From positions 13,820,932 to 13,884,931 of the forward strand of contig CM057138.1 of assembly GCA_029964075.1 (NCBI GenBank): a stretch of DNA of 64,000 nucleotides, written 5' to 3'. Below the pieces are notes generated by a model. It did not search any database. It was not told the origin of the DNA and saw nothing but the letters and a program-made list of their open reading frames with translations. This document shows, in pieces, positions 1 through 10,814 of the stretch. How positions within the stretch are numbered: position 1 is the first letter of the stretch; every line of letters begins with the position of its first letter. Source of the DNA: Patiria pectinifera (taxonomy: Eukaryota; Echinodermata; Asteroidea; Valvatida; Asterinidae). Both the position numbers and the translations under genes were made by a program.

Positions 1-1487
1 AAACATATCACATTTGACCTCTGGTGACCTATATTATCTGTGAACAATTATTCTTCAAAGTTTCTCTTTCCTATAACCTGAAAACTACGTTATAGGTCTT
101 CATGCGATGAAAATTTTGATCAGATTTGGAAACAATTCTTTACTTTTTAAACCCAACTTGTTCCAAATCTGAATGGTAGGTGTTTATGATATGAAAGGAA
201 TGTTCATATTAAAGGACTTTTAATATTTAACCACTGGTTACCTTCCTATAGTCATGACCTATCTACGAGTTATTTTTTAAGATGTTTTCTTATATTTTCA
301 GGACCCAAGTCTAAAAGTTAACTTTTGGTGTCATGAAAAGAATTTTCAGAAGTGGAGACATCATCTGATACCCATATATCTGATACCCGTCTGATACCGT
401 TGGAGGGTCACTGGACTGTGTATACATTAGTTGTTGCTATTTGTCATAGTTATTTATGACCCAAGCATCAATATAGCGCCGGTAAGTTATTGCACATATT
501 ATTTTACAGTTATGAAATGAATTAAAACCCAACAAATAAATTGGAGGTGACCTCTGAACTCCATCTTCCTTTTTTGTCATACGTAACATGATGCAATTGA
601 AATAGAATTCCATGAGGCTGTTTTGCAATGAAATATGTACAAAAGTATTCACTCTTGTGTGCTTATTACACTCCATTGTATCCAGATGGAAACAAGAGAA
701 ATGGAGATAAGAGATCATGACAAAATTGTCTCTGGGGTTCGAAAACATGACATACTGTAAAATAATTGCTAAAATACACTTCTCTTTCACTATTATACTA
801 AGATCGGTTATAAGGATAAAATATGGTGAATAACGGCTATTATTTAGGGTATACAAAGTTCATGACCCCTCACAAAGGTCACCAGGGGTGAGATATGCCT
901 CCATATCTGAAAATCTCCGTAATGGCATGAAGACCAGACATGCCAAGTATCATGCTTTATCCAAAAAGTGCACAATTCTGGCACTAATAATTAACAATCA
1001 AGCAGATGAAGGGTTAACACCTGTCACCGCGCTAGAGACTCCTTTCAAACTCAACTGCATTACATTCCAAGATAACCTTGGTCCTGTCATGGTTACACCG
1101 CCTCGCTACCGAATTAGACTGCATATGACATTCGAGTCTAAATATATTTTGCAAATTATTTCAAAATAGCGGCCATTTTGAAATATCAAAGATGGCTGCC
1201 ATTCATTGCGATAGTCCCATCAACAATGATATACTTGGTTTCCTTGGTATCCATAACATGGGTTTTACCACCGAAAGTGACTACATATGGCATTCAGATC
1301 CGAGGTTAAAACAAATTAGGTCCCTGGGGAGGGGGTTTATTGCCTGTAATGCATCGACCGGTCTACTTGTCAAAAGTATACACAGTGTACGTTTGTTTAT
1401 GAAAATGTGCTTCATTCAAGAAGACTCCCTGTTATTCCAGATAAACTCTAAATAAAGGAAAATAACTGAAAGTAACTGAAAATACAC
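1..1487. repeat. Foldback repeat family, copy 1 (left side cut by window edge)
   Basis: The opening bases contain GACCTCTGGTGACCT, and its approximate reverse complement (AAAGGTCACCAGGGG) appears at 864-886, so the segment folds back on itself. The right arm continues to about 1,320 with GATGGCTGCCATTCATTGCG. The whole stretch matches 49,108-50,590 collinearly, which makes it the start of a segmental duplication. The short open frames in it (for example 888-1169 and 1192-1455) are not kept intact in the duplicate copy, so I read no gene here. Confidence 0.75.
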
Positions 1488-2224
1488 TAGCCTTGACCAA
1501 GGCTATCAGCTTGTTGCCGTACGAGCTTGTTCCCGCTACCGCACACTGTGCCACAATCACAAATGTTACTATACCGTTAGCCCCAACGACCCTTGCGTGT
1601 GCTTTGTGTGTATGTACTTACGCCCCACACACACCTCCGCGAACAGCCGTACAGTAAGTCGAGGCGGAAGATAGCCTTGACGCAACCGCTTATGCTGAAT
1701 ATGATAATTAGTACGCGCTATGGTAAATAGTCTTCTCTCATTGGATAACGGCTGACAAAAAAATGAATATTTATTAAATTGCATAATACGACCAAAGGTT
1801 TATAAACCAGACGGCCTGTGGTAACAATAATTATTTTAAAACACCCCCTTAAAATCTTAAATAATAGTAGAATAATATTTATAAAGTTACAGTTTACACA
1901 TAGTTTGGGTCGAAAATGAAATGAACAGGATGAAAAATTAGCCCTTCAAAACACGGCAAATGGTACAAACCGCACGCCGGCAAAAACGATGCACAAATGC
2001 CACGTTGGGCCGGTCGTCCACTGTAGGCACCGACCCGGCTCAGGCTGGCACCATGCAGTAAGCCACGCTGCACTTTCTCTTTCAGCGGCCAAAAAAAAAC
2101 GCTCACACTAGTATTGAGTATATCTACCGCTGACTTTTGGGGGCATAGTACTTTTTTATAAGCTGTCAAGGGGATATGAGAAAAAAAATATCTTTTCTTC
2201 AGCAAACTTATTCCGTAAGACTGA

Positions 2225-3070
2225 TTTTAACTTGTATGAACAACTTATAAGTTATATGTCGTATGTACGACTAATATATTGACAATGTACGACATATGTC
2301 GACAGGGTACGACTAAATATCGACAGGGTACGACATAAATATGTCGACAGGGTATGACATATTATATTAATAAAACATATTATTAGTTATCTTGCGAGCG
2401 CGAGTGGAACACGGAATAATGTAGTGAGTCTGTGTCCCACATACCACGAGGCCGAAGGCCGAGTGGTATGTGGGACACAGACGCACTACATTTTCCGTGT
2501 TCCACGAGCGCGAGCGTGATAACGAATGTATCTTCAAGCAAACTTGACGCGCAGTACAGTTGGAACTAGCACGCTTTACACGGACATTCGGCAACTTAGC
2601 GTATGCAGCTGGAATGTCGCTTGCATCTTGGAATAGCGCAATACGCAGAGTGCGGTATGGACCGTGGCCGTGCGGTATGGTTATATGTAGCACGGCTTGT
2701 TGCCATGGATCGACCAATCAGGATCGAGGATTCAAGTTTGCTGGAAGATAAGACATAATGTCGACAGGTGCCGGTACAACATATGTGTCGTGGGTATGTC
2801 GAGTCGACAGGGTACGATATATGTCGCATACGACAAAGTCATATATAAGTACGACTTAATATCTCGTGTGTACAAAAAATGAATTTTAACTCGTATGTTC
2901 GACTTGTTTGTTGATTATGTCATATATAAATTGTGAGAACGACATGTATCTCGTACGATGTTATACCTACGACTTACATGTCGTACGTTTGTCGTAGGTA
3001 CGACATACAATTTGTACGTACGCGTTAAAATACATATGTCGTATGTATGAGATGTATGTTGCACATGGTA
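2225..3070. repeat. Degenerate GTACGAC / TATGTCGAC repeat region inside the MULE-like element
   Basis: Short motifs such as GTCGACAGGGTACGAC and GTACGACATAT recur with irregular spacing at 2,225-2,365 and 2,755-3,070. The run is interrupted by the palindrome at 2,386-2,523 and by about 230 bp of unrelated sequence. No coding signal is seen; the open frames are by-products of the repeated motif. Confidence 0.6.
2386..2523. mobile_element. Palindromic MITE-like hairpin nested in the MULE-like element
   Basis: A near-perfect inverted repeat runs from GTTATCTTGCGAGCGCGAG to CGCGAGCGTGATAAC, with arms of about 60 bp around a short loop CGAGGCCGAAGGCCGAG. The outermost bases pair, so the boundaries are probably those of the insertion. 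I could not define a target-site duplication. The GAGGC-rich loop resembles that of the palindrome at 58,831-58,986, but the arms are unrelated. Confidence 0.65.
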
Positions 3071-4499
3071 CGAATTCAGGGAGAGTTTTTTTCACCATGT
3101 ACCTGACAGTTTCGTCTATTTCCATCCCAAAGTCAATAGCTCGTTTCTTGCAGTTAATTCATACGGGTGCGACATGACTTATAGATACAAGTTAACCTGC
3201 ATTCGATTAAATGGGTACGATTTGACCTGGGTCCGAGTTGACTTGTTCCCTACATTCGCTGTCTGCAGAATAGCACGGGCAGGTAGCGGCTTGATAAAGT
3301 ACGCTGTTGCACCGACAATAAACGTCTGCGGACTGTCTTTTGTCCACTTCGCAATACATTGGAAATACATGTAGTATCATTTTGAACAATCGGTCGAAAC
3401 TATAAAGAAACACATGAGGAATTCGCCAAGGTTGCGTCAAGGCCATCTTCCTCTTAGACTTACTGTACGGCTGTTTGCGGAAGTGTGTGTGAGGCGTACG
3501 TACATGCACACAAAGCACACACAAGGGTCGTTGGGGCCAATGGTATATTACTCGTGGTTGTGTCGCGGCGCGCGCGGTGTGCGGTAGCGGGAACAAGCTC
3601 GTATGGAAACAAGCTGATAGCCTTGGTCAAGGCTAAAAATACACTTGTTAAGGATTTGTTAGTACAACAATAAATTTTAAAATGTGTCCTTGTGTTAAGG
3701 GTAAAGATTGATGCTTTGTCGTAATTTTTTACTTTTGTGACATTACGTTGCATGCTGGCTGGATGGCCTTGGAAGAAAAAAACCCGGACCTGCTATTGAT
3801 TTAAAAGTCTGTTTTGGTTACATACTTCCCAAGTTCTTTCATCGCACTCGATGTTTCGACCCAGAGCAAATGCAGTGTGAGTCTAAACACAAACAGGAAA
3901 CCCGAATGGCGCCGCCTCTTTTCTTTTTTAAGTAATTTTGCGTGTAGCATGCATCAAGTCCTTCGCATGGCTTAAGTTACGCATTGTTTCGTGACATCGG
4001 CTGCTGGAAATATTTACACCCACGCGCAGCCTATTAAGCTGTCGGTGACTTCAGACCATTGTTAGGCAACGCTCTTCCTCATGAACGACTAATAGGCGAA
4101 AAGCTACCAAAGGCGAGTCTTGCTCACTTTGTAGAGTAAAACAACCCACTATTCAAGTGACACACATGCAGTGCAGAACAGAACAGTAAGCTGAAAGTCC
4201 ACACCACGTGACCAAAGCATTCAAACTTGTCGACAAGTGTAAAATGAATTGAAGTCCACATCTCAACTCACTTTTATTTCTTTCAAATTGTTTCTGTTTA
4301 TTCAAAATAAATCTCGAGACAACCAAGAAAGTGTCATTGTAAAGTATTCAAAGCTTTGGACGACGCCCATGATGTAACCTATTCAATAGGTCTGATTCGA
4401 TCAATAAACTCAGTCGTCGTCACAGAATTGATAACTTCATTATAACCTGCGCATTGAGGATTGGTTTAAAGAAACAAGAATCAAAAGGGGTCGATTCAT

Positions 4500-4751
4500 T
4501 TGTTTCGAATTAATATGCATTATAGTGTTTTGAAACGATTCTTTGTCGAAGAACCCGGACTTGTACTCTTGAATGTTGTCAAATATTGGATCTACCAATT
4601 CAGACTAAAAAATAACGATCTTATTTTTTACTTCAAAATCTATACAAGCAAAGATTATCTGGAAAGTTGCCAATCGTATGGAGGAGTGAATCAATCAGAT
4701 CGGAACAAATTGCCCAAAGCTGGAATTTTTATCAAATCTGAGCCGTACTAG
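4500..4751 (+). other. Open frame shared by duplicate B blocks (83 aa), unrecognised
   Basis: The frame encodes a hydrophobic, aromatic-rich peptide beginning MFRINMHYSVLKRFFVEEPG. The duplicate at 51,703-52,002 keeps the same frame from MHYSVLKRFF onward with few changes, then reads further because its stop is altered. In the more diverged copies (12.4, 30.0, 54.8, 57.7, 63.9 kb) the frame is broken by indels. I see no signal peptide, domain or splice context. Conservation between the two intact copies is explained by recent duplication, so coding status is doubtful. Confidence 0.15.
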
Positions 4752-5416
4752 TCTTTGTTCAGTTTTCAGTTTTCTTTCTTATTTTCTCCAAACTAGTTTT
4801 GTTCCTTTCAATGGAAGTTGTTTTGCCCAAACCAGACTGCGTGTCAGTCGGTGATTTGTCGTCATATCACGGGGCTCATATTGTGACGTTTTCAGTGGGT
4901 TCCTGCATACACGTTCACGCTGGGTGCTTTCAACTTGTACGGAATTGGCGGAGCACAAAAGGGAAATATTATCCCTAAGGGACTTTTGCTCGCCCCCGAT
5001 AGTAGGACCCTGACTTTTACATGGAGTGTTTCCCTTATGCGAATCAAAAAGTACAGGATATGGTTCGCTTTCCCAACTGCGCAGGTGCATAACAAATGCA
5101 TTGAATGGATGCTTTACCTTGCAATGGAGAGAATACTTTCTATCGGTGACAAATGGAATGTTCCATTCAAACGAGGCGAATGGAACATTCCATATGAAAC
5201 CTCAAGATCTTATTGTGAAACCATTGCACTCGGACAACATGGTATAGTCCAACGTTTTGGAATTATTATGTACTTCTCACACCACTAGTCTTGCTTCAAA
5301 CCAGAAAAGTTCCTCCGTTGCGCAAGCGACCTTGGTCAGGCCCAAAGCATTTTTGATATTATTATGATCATTATTATTATTATTTTTTGTTTTTTGTTTT
5401 TTGGAAAGGGGTCATT

Positions 5417-5614
5417 ATGGTCATGGAGTTTGCCATAGCGGTTAGCACCGTGTTGTTGCGCTGGCTTTGTTCCTCAAGCCAAACAGTCCAGATAAATAGG
5501 ATGTACGATAGTCATGCCCCTAACCAATGCCAGGAATCATTCCACATGAGCCGCGCCGCGGCTACAGTTATGGGTTCATGGTTTTATAAAAGTCTGGACA
5601 GGATCGTTATTAAT
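5417..5614 (+). other. Putative Cys-containing exon (exon F), copy 1
   Basis: An open stretch beginning MVMEFAIAVSTVLLRWLCSS ends at a good splice donor, AAT|GTAAGGATCC, and follows a T-rich tract that could serve an acceptor. The same frame is open in copies at 25,185, 55,681 and 58,520, with substitutions but few frame breaks; the diverged copy near 16,080 is broken. The WLC..C spacing with an intervening QINRMYDSHAP loosely recalls the first half of a galactose-binding SUEL lectin module, but the hallmark YGR is not present. Treat it as an unassigned exon or exon fossil. Confidence 0.25.
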
Positions 5615-6026
5615 GTAAGGATCCCACTTTTGGTTGTGGTGTGGTAGGTCCATCCTACACTCAAGTTTGACTACGCATTCAGACAAAACACAAAATAATT
5701 CAAGATAGAAACCAGTACTTAATTAGGATCAAACATGAATCATTAGGATTTAAAAAGCGGGTGGCAAGGGAAGCACCCCCTCCCTCCCGCTGCGTGCAGT
5801 GCATGATCAAGCATCATCGCTTTCCTGAGAAACCAATCTGCGATCGAGAAAAAAATTCAATAGCTCTCCCAACTGTTGTAAACATACCAACAAAATAATT
5901 AATAATATGTCATTCTTCATGCGATGATCGTCGTTTACAAATATTTTAATAAAAACAAAACCGATTTCTTAGTTCTTTCGGGAGAGTGTGTACTTCTAAG
6001 CCGCCTTATCTGTGTGCGTAAACAAG

Positions 6027-6228
6027 ATGCGAAGTAGTATTCTGCTAGCCACTGTACTCTTTCTTAATACCTTTCAGACACTTGGCGCTCTTCAGTTTTT
6101 TGTTATGCAGTCAATAACGCTTTTTATATCTTTTCACTCATTTAACGTTTGAAACAATTTGTGTGTGTCATGGCAGGTGCCTGCCCAAAGAAGGAAGTGG
6201 AATTTATAAACACCAAGCATACCATTTG
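6027..6228 (+). other. Signal-peptide-like exon plus small downstream exon, copy 1
   Basis: An ATG at 6027 opens MRSSILLATVLFLNTFQTLG, a short basic start, hydrophobic core and small residues typical of a secretory signal peptide, with a stop at 6152. Downstream, TGTGTGTCATGGCAG is a plausible acceptor and ATTTG|GTAAAA a plausible donor, bounding a 52-nt exon at 6177-6228 that would encode ACPKKE-like residues. The arrangement recurs at 25,547, 56,290 and 59,471, with a diverged relative near 18,650. A clean donor after the signal-peptide exon is missing here, although the diverged relative has CTCG|GTATGT. It may be the start of a decayed secreted-protein gene. Confidence 0.25.
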
Positions 6229-6261
6229 GTAAAACATACATTTAAATTCAACAAAGAATTT

Positions 6262-6335
6262 GAGTGGAACTGGAATTGAACCTGCCACCTCCAGAATACC
6301 CTACTGGTGCTCTATCCAACTGAGCTATCCAGCCC
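6262..6335 (-). repeat. tRNA-like segment (SINE head or tRNA pseudogene), copy 1
   Basis: On the minus strand this reads GGGCTGGATAGCTCAGTTGG followed by ATAGAGCACC, a good pol III A-box/D-arm, and later GGTTCAATTCC, a B-box. The acceptor stem does not close properly, so it is a tRNA-derived sequence and not a functional tRNA. The same segment occupies the same place in the L copies at 25,785, 56,525 and 59,708. Confidence 0.6.
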
Positions 6336-6487
6336 TATGCTAGCGCCTTTCACAATAAGTCAATGTCTTTGTTCAATATATGTGATATATAAATAATCAG
6401 GAGCAATAAATGACACAATAAGCCATGTAATCAGGGATAATGTCAAAACTCTGCAATAATGTCAAAACTGCCTCATGTGGGAGATGA

Positions 6488-6630
6488 AATCTCTCCTACG
6501 TGGACATGCTGAAGCGGAACACCGGCTTGACCACCGCCGAGGAGCTGCGCTCCTGCATGCTGGACCGGGACATCTGGACCAAGATCATTGGAAGGGCTTG
6601 AGCTGCCAAAGGGCCTCGACTTGATGGATT
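6488..6630 (+). pseudogene. 3' end of a non-LTR retrotransposon ORF2, copy 1 (premature stop)
   Basis: The frame reads NLSYVDMLKRNTGLTTAEEL then RSCMLDRDIWTKII, the pattern Y.D.L.(R/K)(D/N)TGL..EL...M.DRD.W found at the very C-terminus of RTE/CR1-like reverse transcriptases. A TGA at 6599-6601 replaces the CGA of other copies. Downstream the other copies carry short (TTGA)n repeats, a LINE-type 3' tail. Only the last 46 or so codons are present. It is a 5'-truncated dead copy that was carried along when the L unit multiplied. Confidence 0.65.
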
Positions 6631-6842
6631 AAAATTGATTGATTGAGCGAGCAGACGGGGCGGGAATCCCCTACCCCGCGCGAACGAAATTATCCTATGG
6701 CAGCCAATAATGCAAAATTGTGCAGTAATATTTCAATAATTGAACACGAGCCAATTCTGTTTCGGGTGATGTCTCATTAAAAGTGAATTACTTATATTTC
6801 TTGACAACATTCATAAACGAAATTCATATTTATGGTTTACAG

Positions 6843-7153
6843 TTGGAATAAGAACGGAGAATACAACTTTAAACTCTCTTTGGAACACTCTGAGCGGTAT
6901 ATCATTTTCGCGGAAACCACCGTCAAGCTTGTGCACATCGGATCCATTTATGCTTTCCAGAAATACAAAAACAAAAACACGAAACCTACAACTCTTTCAA
7001 GCTACGGAGGATGAACAACAATGTGTTCAACTATCTTGTGTTTCTAAAGTTGGAAAAGACGCAAATTATATAACAGCTTTTCTCCAATGGTGTTTTTCTT
7101 TCAGAACCTGTGACCTCTGGGTTACCGCATATACCGGTTTTCTATCCGAATGA
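6843..7153 (+). other. Putative exon A, copy 1 (102 open codons after an acceptor)
   Basis: After TTTATGGTTTACAG|TT the frame GGA-ATA-AGA stays open for 102 codons to TGA at 7153. It includes KPPSSLCTSDPFML, LFQATEDEQQCVQL and SCVSKVGK, with five cysteines. The copy at 26,369-26,679 is open over the same length with only substitutions, while those near 57,112 and 60,295 carry frameshifts. The last 20 or so codons overlap a second tRNA-like segment. No family is recognised. It could be an exon of the secreted protein suggested by the upstream signal-peptide exon, or a chance open frame kept by recent duplication. Confidence 0.25.
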
Positions 7154-9010
7154 GCTATCCAGCCGGCCCTATATGCTAGCAGTTTAGCCATTTTGTCGAT
7201 AGACCTTTGTTCAGGGGTGCGAGTCAGAGCGATGCCACCAAATGTAGTCAGGGATCACACCCAAAGTCATGGTCTGGCAAATTTGGCAATGCTGCTCACT
7301 GAGAAACAGCAAACGGGGATCACTCAGGGATTGTACGATTTTTTTCTTAACATTAATTATTTAGGATAACTAATACAATTCGAAGAGCTGTAGACTTGTT
7401 ACAAAACAAGTGTTGCATAAAGTTAAAACATTAGGAAACATTACATTTGTTTGATCTGCTAAACACATGGACAAGATTCGCTTTAACAGTTCCACTAGAG
7501 ATTTAATGCGTTCCACCCACCATTAAACTCACTTAGGAACTCACAAACAGTAAGTCAATTTCCTGGACACCGCAGTCAATGTTGTGCATTGATCTATTTT
7601 ATACTTCAAAAACAAATTGAACACGAAACCCACAAATAGTTCCAGCTTGTGCGAACGGCAAGTGTGTGCGCGTGTATGTTTTTCCAAAGTTGGAGAAGGC
7701 ACGAAAGGCAGTTGTGTACTATATGAACCTAGCAACCAGTTGTGTAAAAGAAATTGAACAAGTTGTGTAATATTTTACACAAGTTGTGTAAACAGCAGTT
7801 TACACAACGGGTTGCTAGGTTCATATAGTACACAACCGACTGATTTTTACACAACCGAAATAACAGTGATAACATTTTTTTTCTCAAAAACCAGGTTCCT
7901 GTACGTTTTGAGTGAAGGTGTCAAATTTAACCCTGCGTTGTGTCAAAAGTTACAGTGGGCTTCACCGTAGTTTGGAAATTATTACCAGCAAAATAGGAGG
8001 GACATTGTTGGGAGAAACCACATGAATCGAGTGGCAGCGGCGAGTCGAGGACCGCGACAATAACCATACCATGACGCGAGTCTGACGCGGGGCGAGTTAT
8101 ATGGGTGGGTACCGGGATGTTGCGGATGTTAACTTCATTGCTGTCTTGTTACAATACAAAAATTTCATACAATATCTGTGTAACACTTTGAACTGAAAAT
8201 CATATGTCGAGAAAAAAAACACTCTTTAATTTGACAGCATGTGCAGGGCGAGTCAACAAGAAAGTGACCTGGATTGATGTGTTTTTTCCCTCTTGAAAAG
8301 CAATCAAATTTGATACAATAAATGAAGTATGTCTTAAAAGAGCATGTTCGTCCTGTCATCTGAGAAAAAAACTGATATCGATCCAAAAGATCAGAAATTA
8401 TGCATACATCAATAAAAGACCCAATATGGAATGTCATTGAAAGCTTTTGAGCTGAGTTTTAATTACAGATATCACGAGGCCATTCAAAGTCAAATGATAT
8501 TTTAATCATTTGAGTCAAGACTGAAACATTATTTTTCCGTCAGATTTTGTGTTTTGGATATGAGGAACAAGTCAACTGATTTCTTTTCTGAAATATTTAT
8601 GGCATTTTTGTCTGTTTTCCTTTGCATATTTGTGTTTGTTCGTGTTTATTTGCGTTTATTCGCGAAAACGTTCATGCTTCGTTGTAATAGGTATTCATCG
8701 GTTTGCTGAACGGTAAAGAATCCGGCGGTTGTGGACCGCTGAATTTCGTAATGTCAAAATAGACTTAACTTGGGAATAGAGTGTCCAAATTACGTGATTT
8801 TTTTCATAGAATAGTAGTAAATTGAGCGAGCGCCACATTTGAAAAAAAAATAAAAAAATGTTTCTAATTCGGTCACTTTCGTTTAAATTCAGATTCATTC
8901 AGCCCAAAATGAAATGTCAGGTCTGGGAACCAGACTAGGTCGGGCGGGCTGGAAACCATCCGACCAATGGGATTCTATTCAATTCAGAGGACACTGGGCA
9001 CTATTACGCA
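7154..9010 (+). repeat. L unit, block D, copy 1
   Basis: This block matches 23,330-24,600, 26,680-28,400 and 60,600-62,350. It contains a decayed copy of exon B near 7,540-7,700 (the GAACGGCAAGTGTGTGCGCG motif), a palindromic insertion at 7,711-7,836, and at about 8,635-8,672 a short tandem run of GTTTATTCGC. It ends with a conserved GGGAACCAGACTAGGTCGGG. An ORF on the minus strand (8165-8437) is partly shared with 61,494-61,688 but has no recognisable features. Confidence 0.7.
7711..7836. mobile_element. 126-bp palindromic insertion unique to this L copy
   Basis: GTTGTGTACTATATGAACC at the left is the exact reverse complement of GGTTCATATAGTACACAAC at the right. TTGTGTAA and TTACACAA motifs recur inside. 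The other L copies lack the insert (27,259 and 61,188 read straight through GGCGCGAAAGGTACAAC). A further TTTTTACACAACC at 7,845-7,857 may belong to a larger element. No target-site duplication is obvious. Confidence 0.65.
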
Positions 9011-9023
9011 TTGGGGGTTACTA

Positions 9024-10814
9024 CAACCTCGTTCCAAGGGTGTCGAACAGTACGCGTCCATCACTACCTGCTCTCTCACCCTGGTATTGGATCATTTGCA
9101 TATGCAAGATTTTTGAACACGTATGCAAATTAGGAAGAGTCTGGTGCCTGCATGTGCGTCACATTAGCGCTTGTTTTTGTATGCGGTGTCTGGGGTAAAA
9201 ACAGAGTCAATTCGTCGCAGCGCGAGCATGGCGTGAGTTACGAAAACACGATTTATTTAATTAAACTGTTTACGATCTTATCGAAACAACATGCAGTATC
9301 ACATTCCATATTAATATGAACAAACTAGAAAGGAAATGAGTATTTTCGAGAAGGCGTGTACGAATGATCGCGAAAACACGTGTTGCACGTTTTGAATAAC
9401 AACACCAAGTACACGATACAAATCCATTTCTAGCCAACTGCGGTATCGAATCAGGATACAGGAAGAAAGTTTACTATCCATGATGTCACAAGGTGTGATT
9501 TATATTTTTAAATAATGTTGCAATTTTTGTATTCATCATTGGGTTTGTTCAAGTCAAGGAGAAATATATATATAGACTTTTTTTTTTTTTGCTTTTTTTA
9601 TTATAAAACCCCCGCAGCGCCGAGAGTGTAGTAAGCTATTCAAAGAAAGCGTGCAGAGAGTAGTGTTATGTAAATTTAAGTGAATTAAATCAATGCTTGA
9701 GTGATTTTGGGTTTCAAGGCATACCCAGGTATGTGTGCTGATAGGCACTACCATCTCAGCCTGTGTGGTGTATGCATGGGTAGTCAACCTGTGTGGTGCT
9801 GCTGCTGCTGTACATATACTGCATGTATTGTACATAGGGCGTGGCCCTCAAGCCGAGCCAGAGCCAGTTCTCCAAAAGTTTATTTTATTGGGTGATATTT
9901 ACTTTCATTATGAATGGCTTATTTTTTTTGTATATATATAAGTGAATTGTAAGTGATTTCTTTCGGAGGTAGATTTCTCAAGAAACTTGAGTTTGGTTAA
10001 GGAAAATTTGACCAAAGAAATTACCCTATAATGTACATGCATGGGAGGGAAATAGTGTAATTCGATTCAACTCACATTGAATGGGTTTTAGTGGAAAAAG
10101 TGTTTGACATTTTTCTTTAAAGGGCTTTCCCTGTGGGAATTGAGCATTCTTAGGTTCTTGGTGAACCAGATAGTTCTGTGTGAACAAGATCTAGCCAACT
10201 CCCAAGACTCACGGTCTACCGGGAGAATCTGGTAGGAATATTTGGAAGGCATAACCGAGTCCTGTGTGGACCGTCAAGCGTCAAGCCATATTCCAAGGCC
10301 CAGAGAAGTCACCCATGTTCCCCAAGCCCGGAGTTACTCCGCCTTATTGGGACGGTCAAAACGCCGGAGGGGGTTGTGTGTGACTGGTACTTCAACATGA
10401 CCACCCGTGTCACAACTGTGAACTTTGGACGCAGCAAGTCCTTCAAAAGGGTTTGAACATTGACTGTTTAGGGTGTTGATTACATTTGTTTTGGGGTATA
10501 AAAAACGGCCGTATGATACTTAATACAGGATACTGATAATGCCATGATATAGTAATCCATATAGTGGCATAATTCAATTGAAATAATTTGTACATAGTAA
10601 ATTTCCGTTTGTTTAATATATTTATTTGTCGTCATTAAATGGTACTTTGTTTTGATCATACACATTTTGCCGTCCGGAGTTTGATTTTTTGTCCAGTTGA
10701 TTTGTCAAATAATATCCACTACTGTCCTCTATGGGAAAACCAGTCCCATGGGTGACACAGGGCTTGCTATTGGACTCTAGGTTGGAAATAAAGTGAGCAC
10801 TGGGGACGAGGTTG
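9024..10814. mobile_element. CAACCTCG-family element, copy 1, with a nested insertion
   Basis: It begins CAACCTCGTTCCAAGGG and ends GGGGACGAGGTTG. The flanks GGGTTACTA (9015-9023) and GTGTTACTA (10815-10823) form a 9-bp duplication with one mismatch. Other L copies show the single empty site GGGTTACTATTATTC. The outer parts (9,024-9,473 and about 10,756-10,814) match the copies at 13,226-13,727 and 21,693-22,068 in inverse orientation. The interior is displaced by the insertion described separately. No transposase is encoded, so it is a MITE-like element. Confidence 0.82.
9474..10755 (+). other. Insertion of unknown type nested in the CAACCTCG element
   Basis: The element's consensus is interrupted after GGAAGAAAGTTT and resumes at about CAGGGCTTGCTATTGG. 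The 1.28-kb insert has TA- and T-rich runs near 9,565-9,605 and no clear terminal repeats. Between about 10,260 and 10,455 two overlapping plus-strand frames are open: one ends TPEGVVCDWYFNMTTRVTTV.., the other reads VKRQAIFQGPEKSPMFPKP. Neither matches a family I recognise. An LTR-retrotransposon remnant or a captured exon are both possible. Confidence 0.35.

Larger units (their letters stand above)
1488..3635. mobile_element. MULE-like transposon, non-autonomous, about 200-bp TIRs, 9-bp TSD
   Basis: The element starts TAGCCTTGACCAAGGCTATC and ends with its reverse complement. The inverted arms cover about 1488-1687 and 3430-3635 and are alignable throughout. A perfect 9-bp direct repeat AAAATACAC flanks it at 1479-1487 and 3636-3644. 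The duplicate locus near 50,600 shows the uninterrupted site with a single AAAATACAC. Long TIRs plus a 9-bp duplication are typical of Mutator-like elements. The interior has no recognisable transposase, so it is probably non-autonomous. It holds a GTACGAC-rich satellite-like region and a nested palindrome. Confidence 0.88.
3645..5770 (+). repeat. L unit, block B, copy 1
   Basis: This block resumes the segmental duplication interrupted by the MULE-like element and matches 50,595-52,390 very closely. Equivalent but more diverged blocks occur near 10.8-16.4, 22.7-23.3, 28.4-30.8, 54.2-56.0, 57.5-58.8 and 62.4-64.0 kb. Landmarks shared by all are GCACTCGATGTTT, CGTGACATCGGCTGCTGG, CAGCCTATTAAGCTGTCGG and GACACCACGTGACC. 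A hairpin TGGAATGTTCCATT..AATGGAACATTCCA sits at about 5,155-5,192. An ATT microsatellite follows at about 5,355-5,385. No complete gene is recognised. Confidence 0.8.

Noticed and set aside
6262..6335. A functional tRNA gene on the minus strand
   Set aside because: The D-arm and B-box look good, but the acceptor stem does not pair and the same sequence recurs in each L unit with decay, so it is a tRNA-like repeat.
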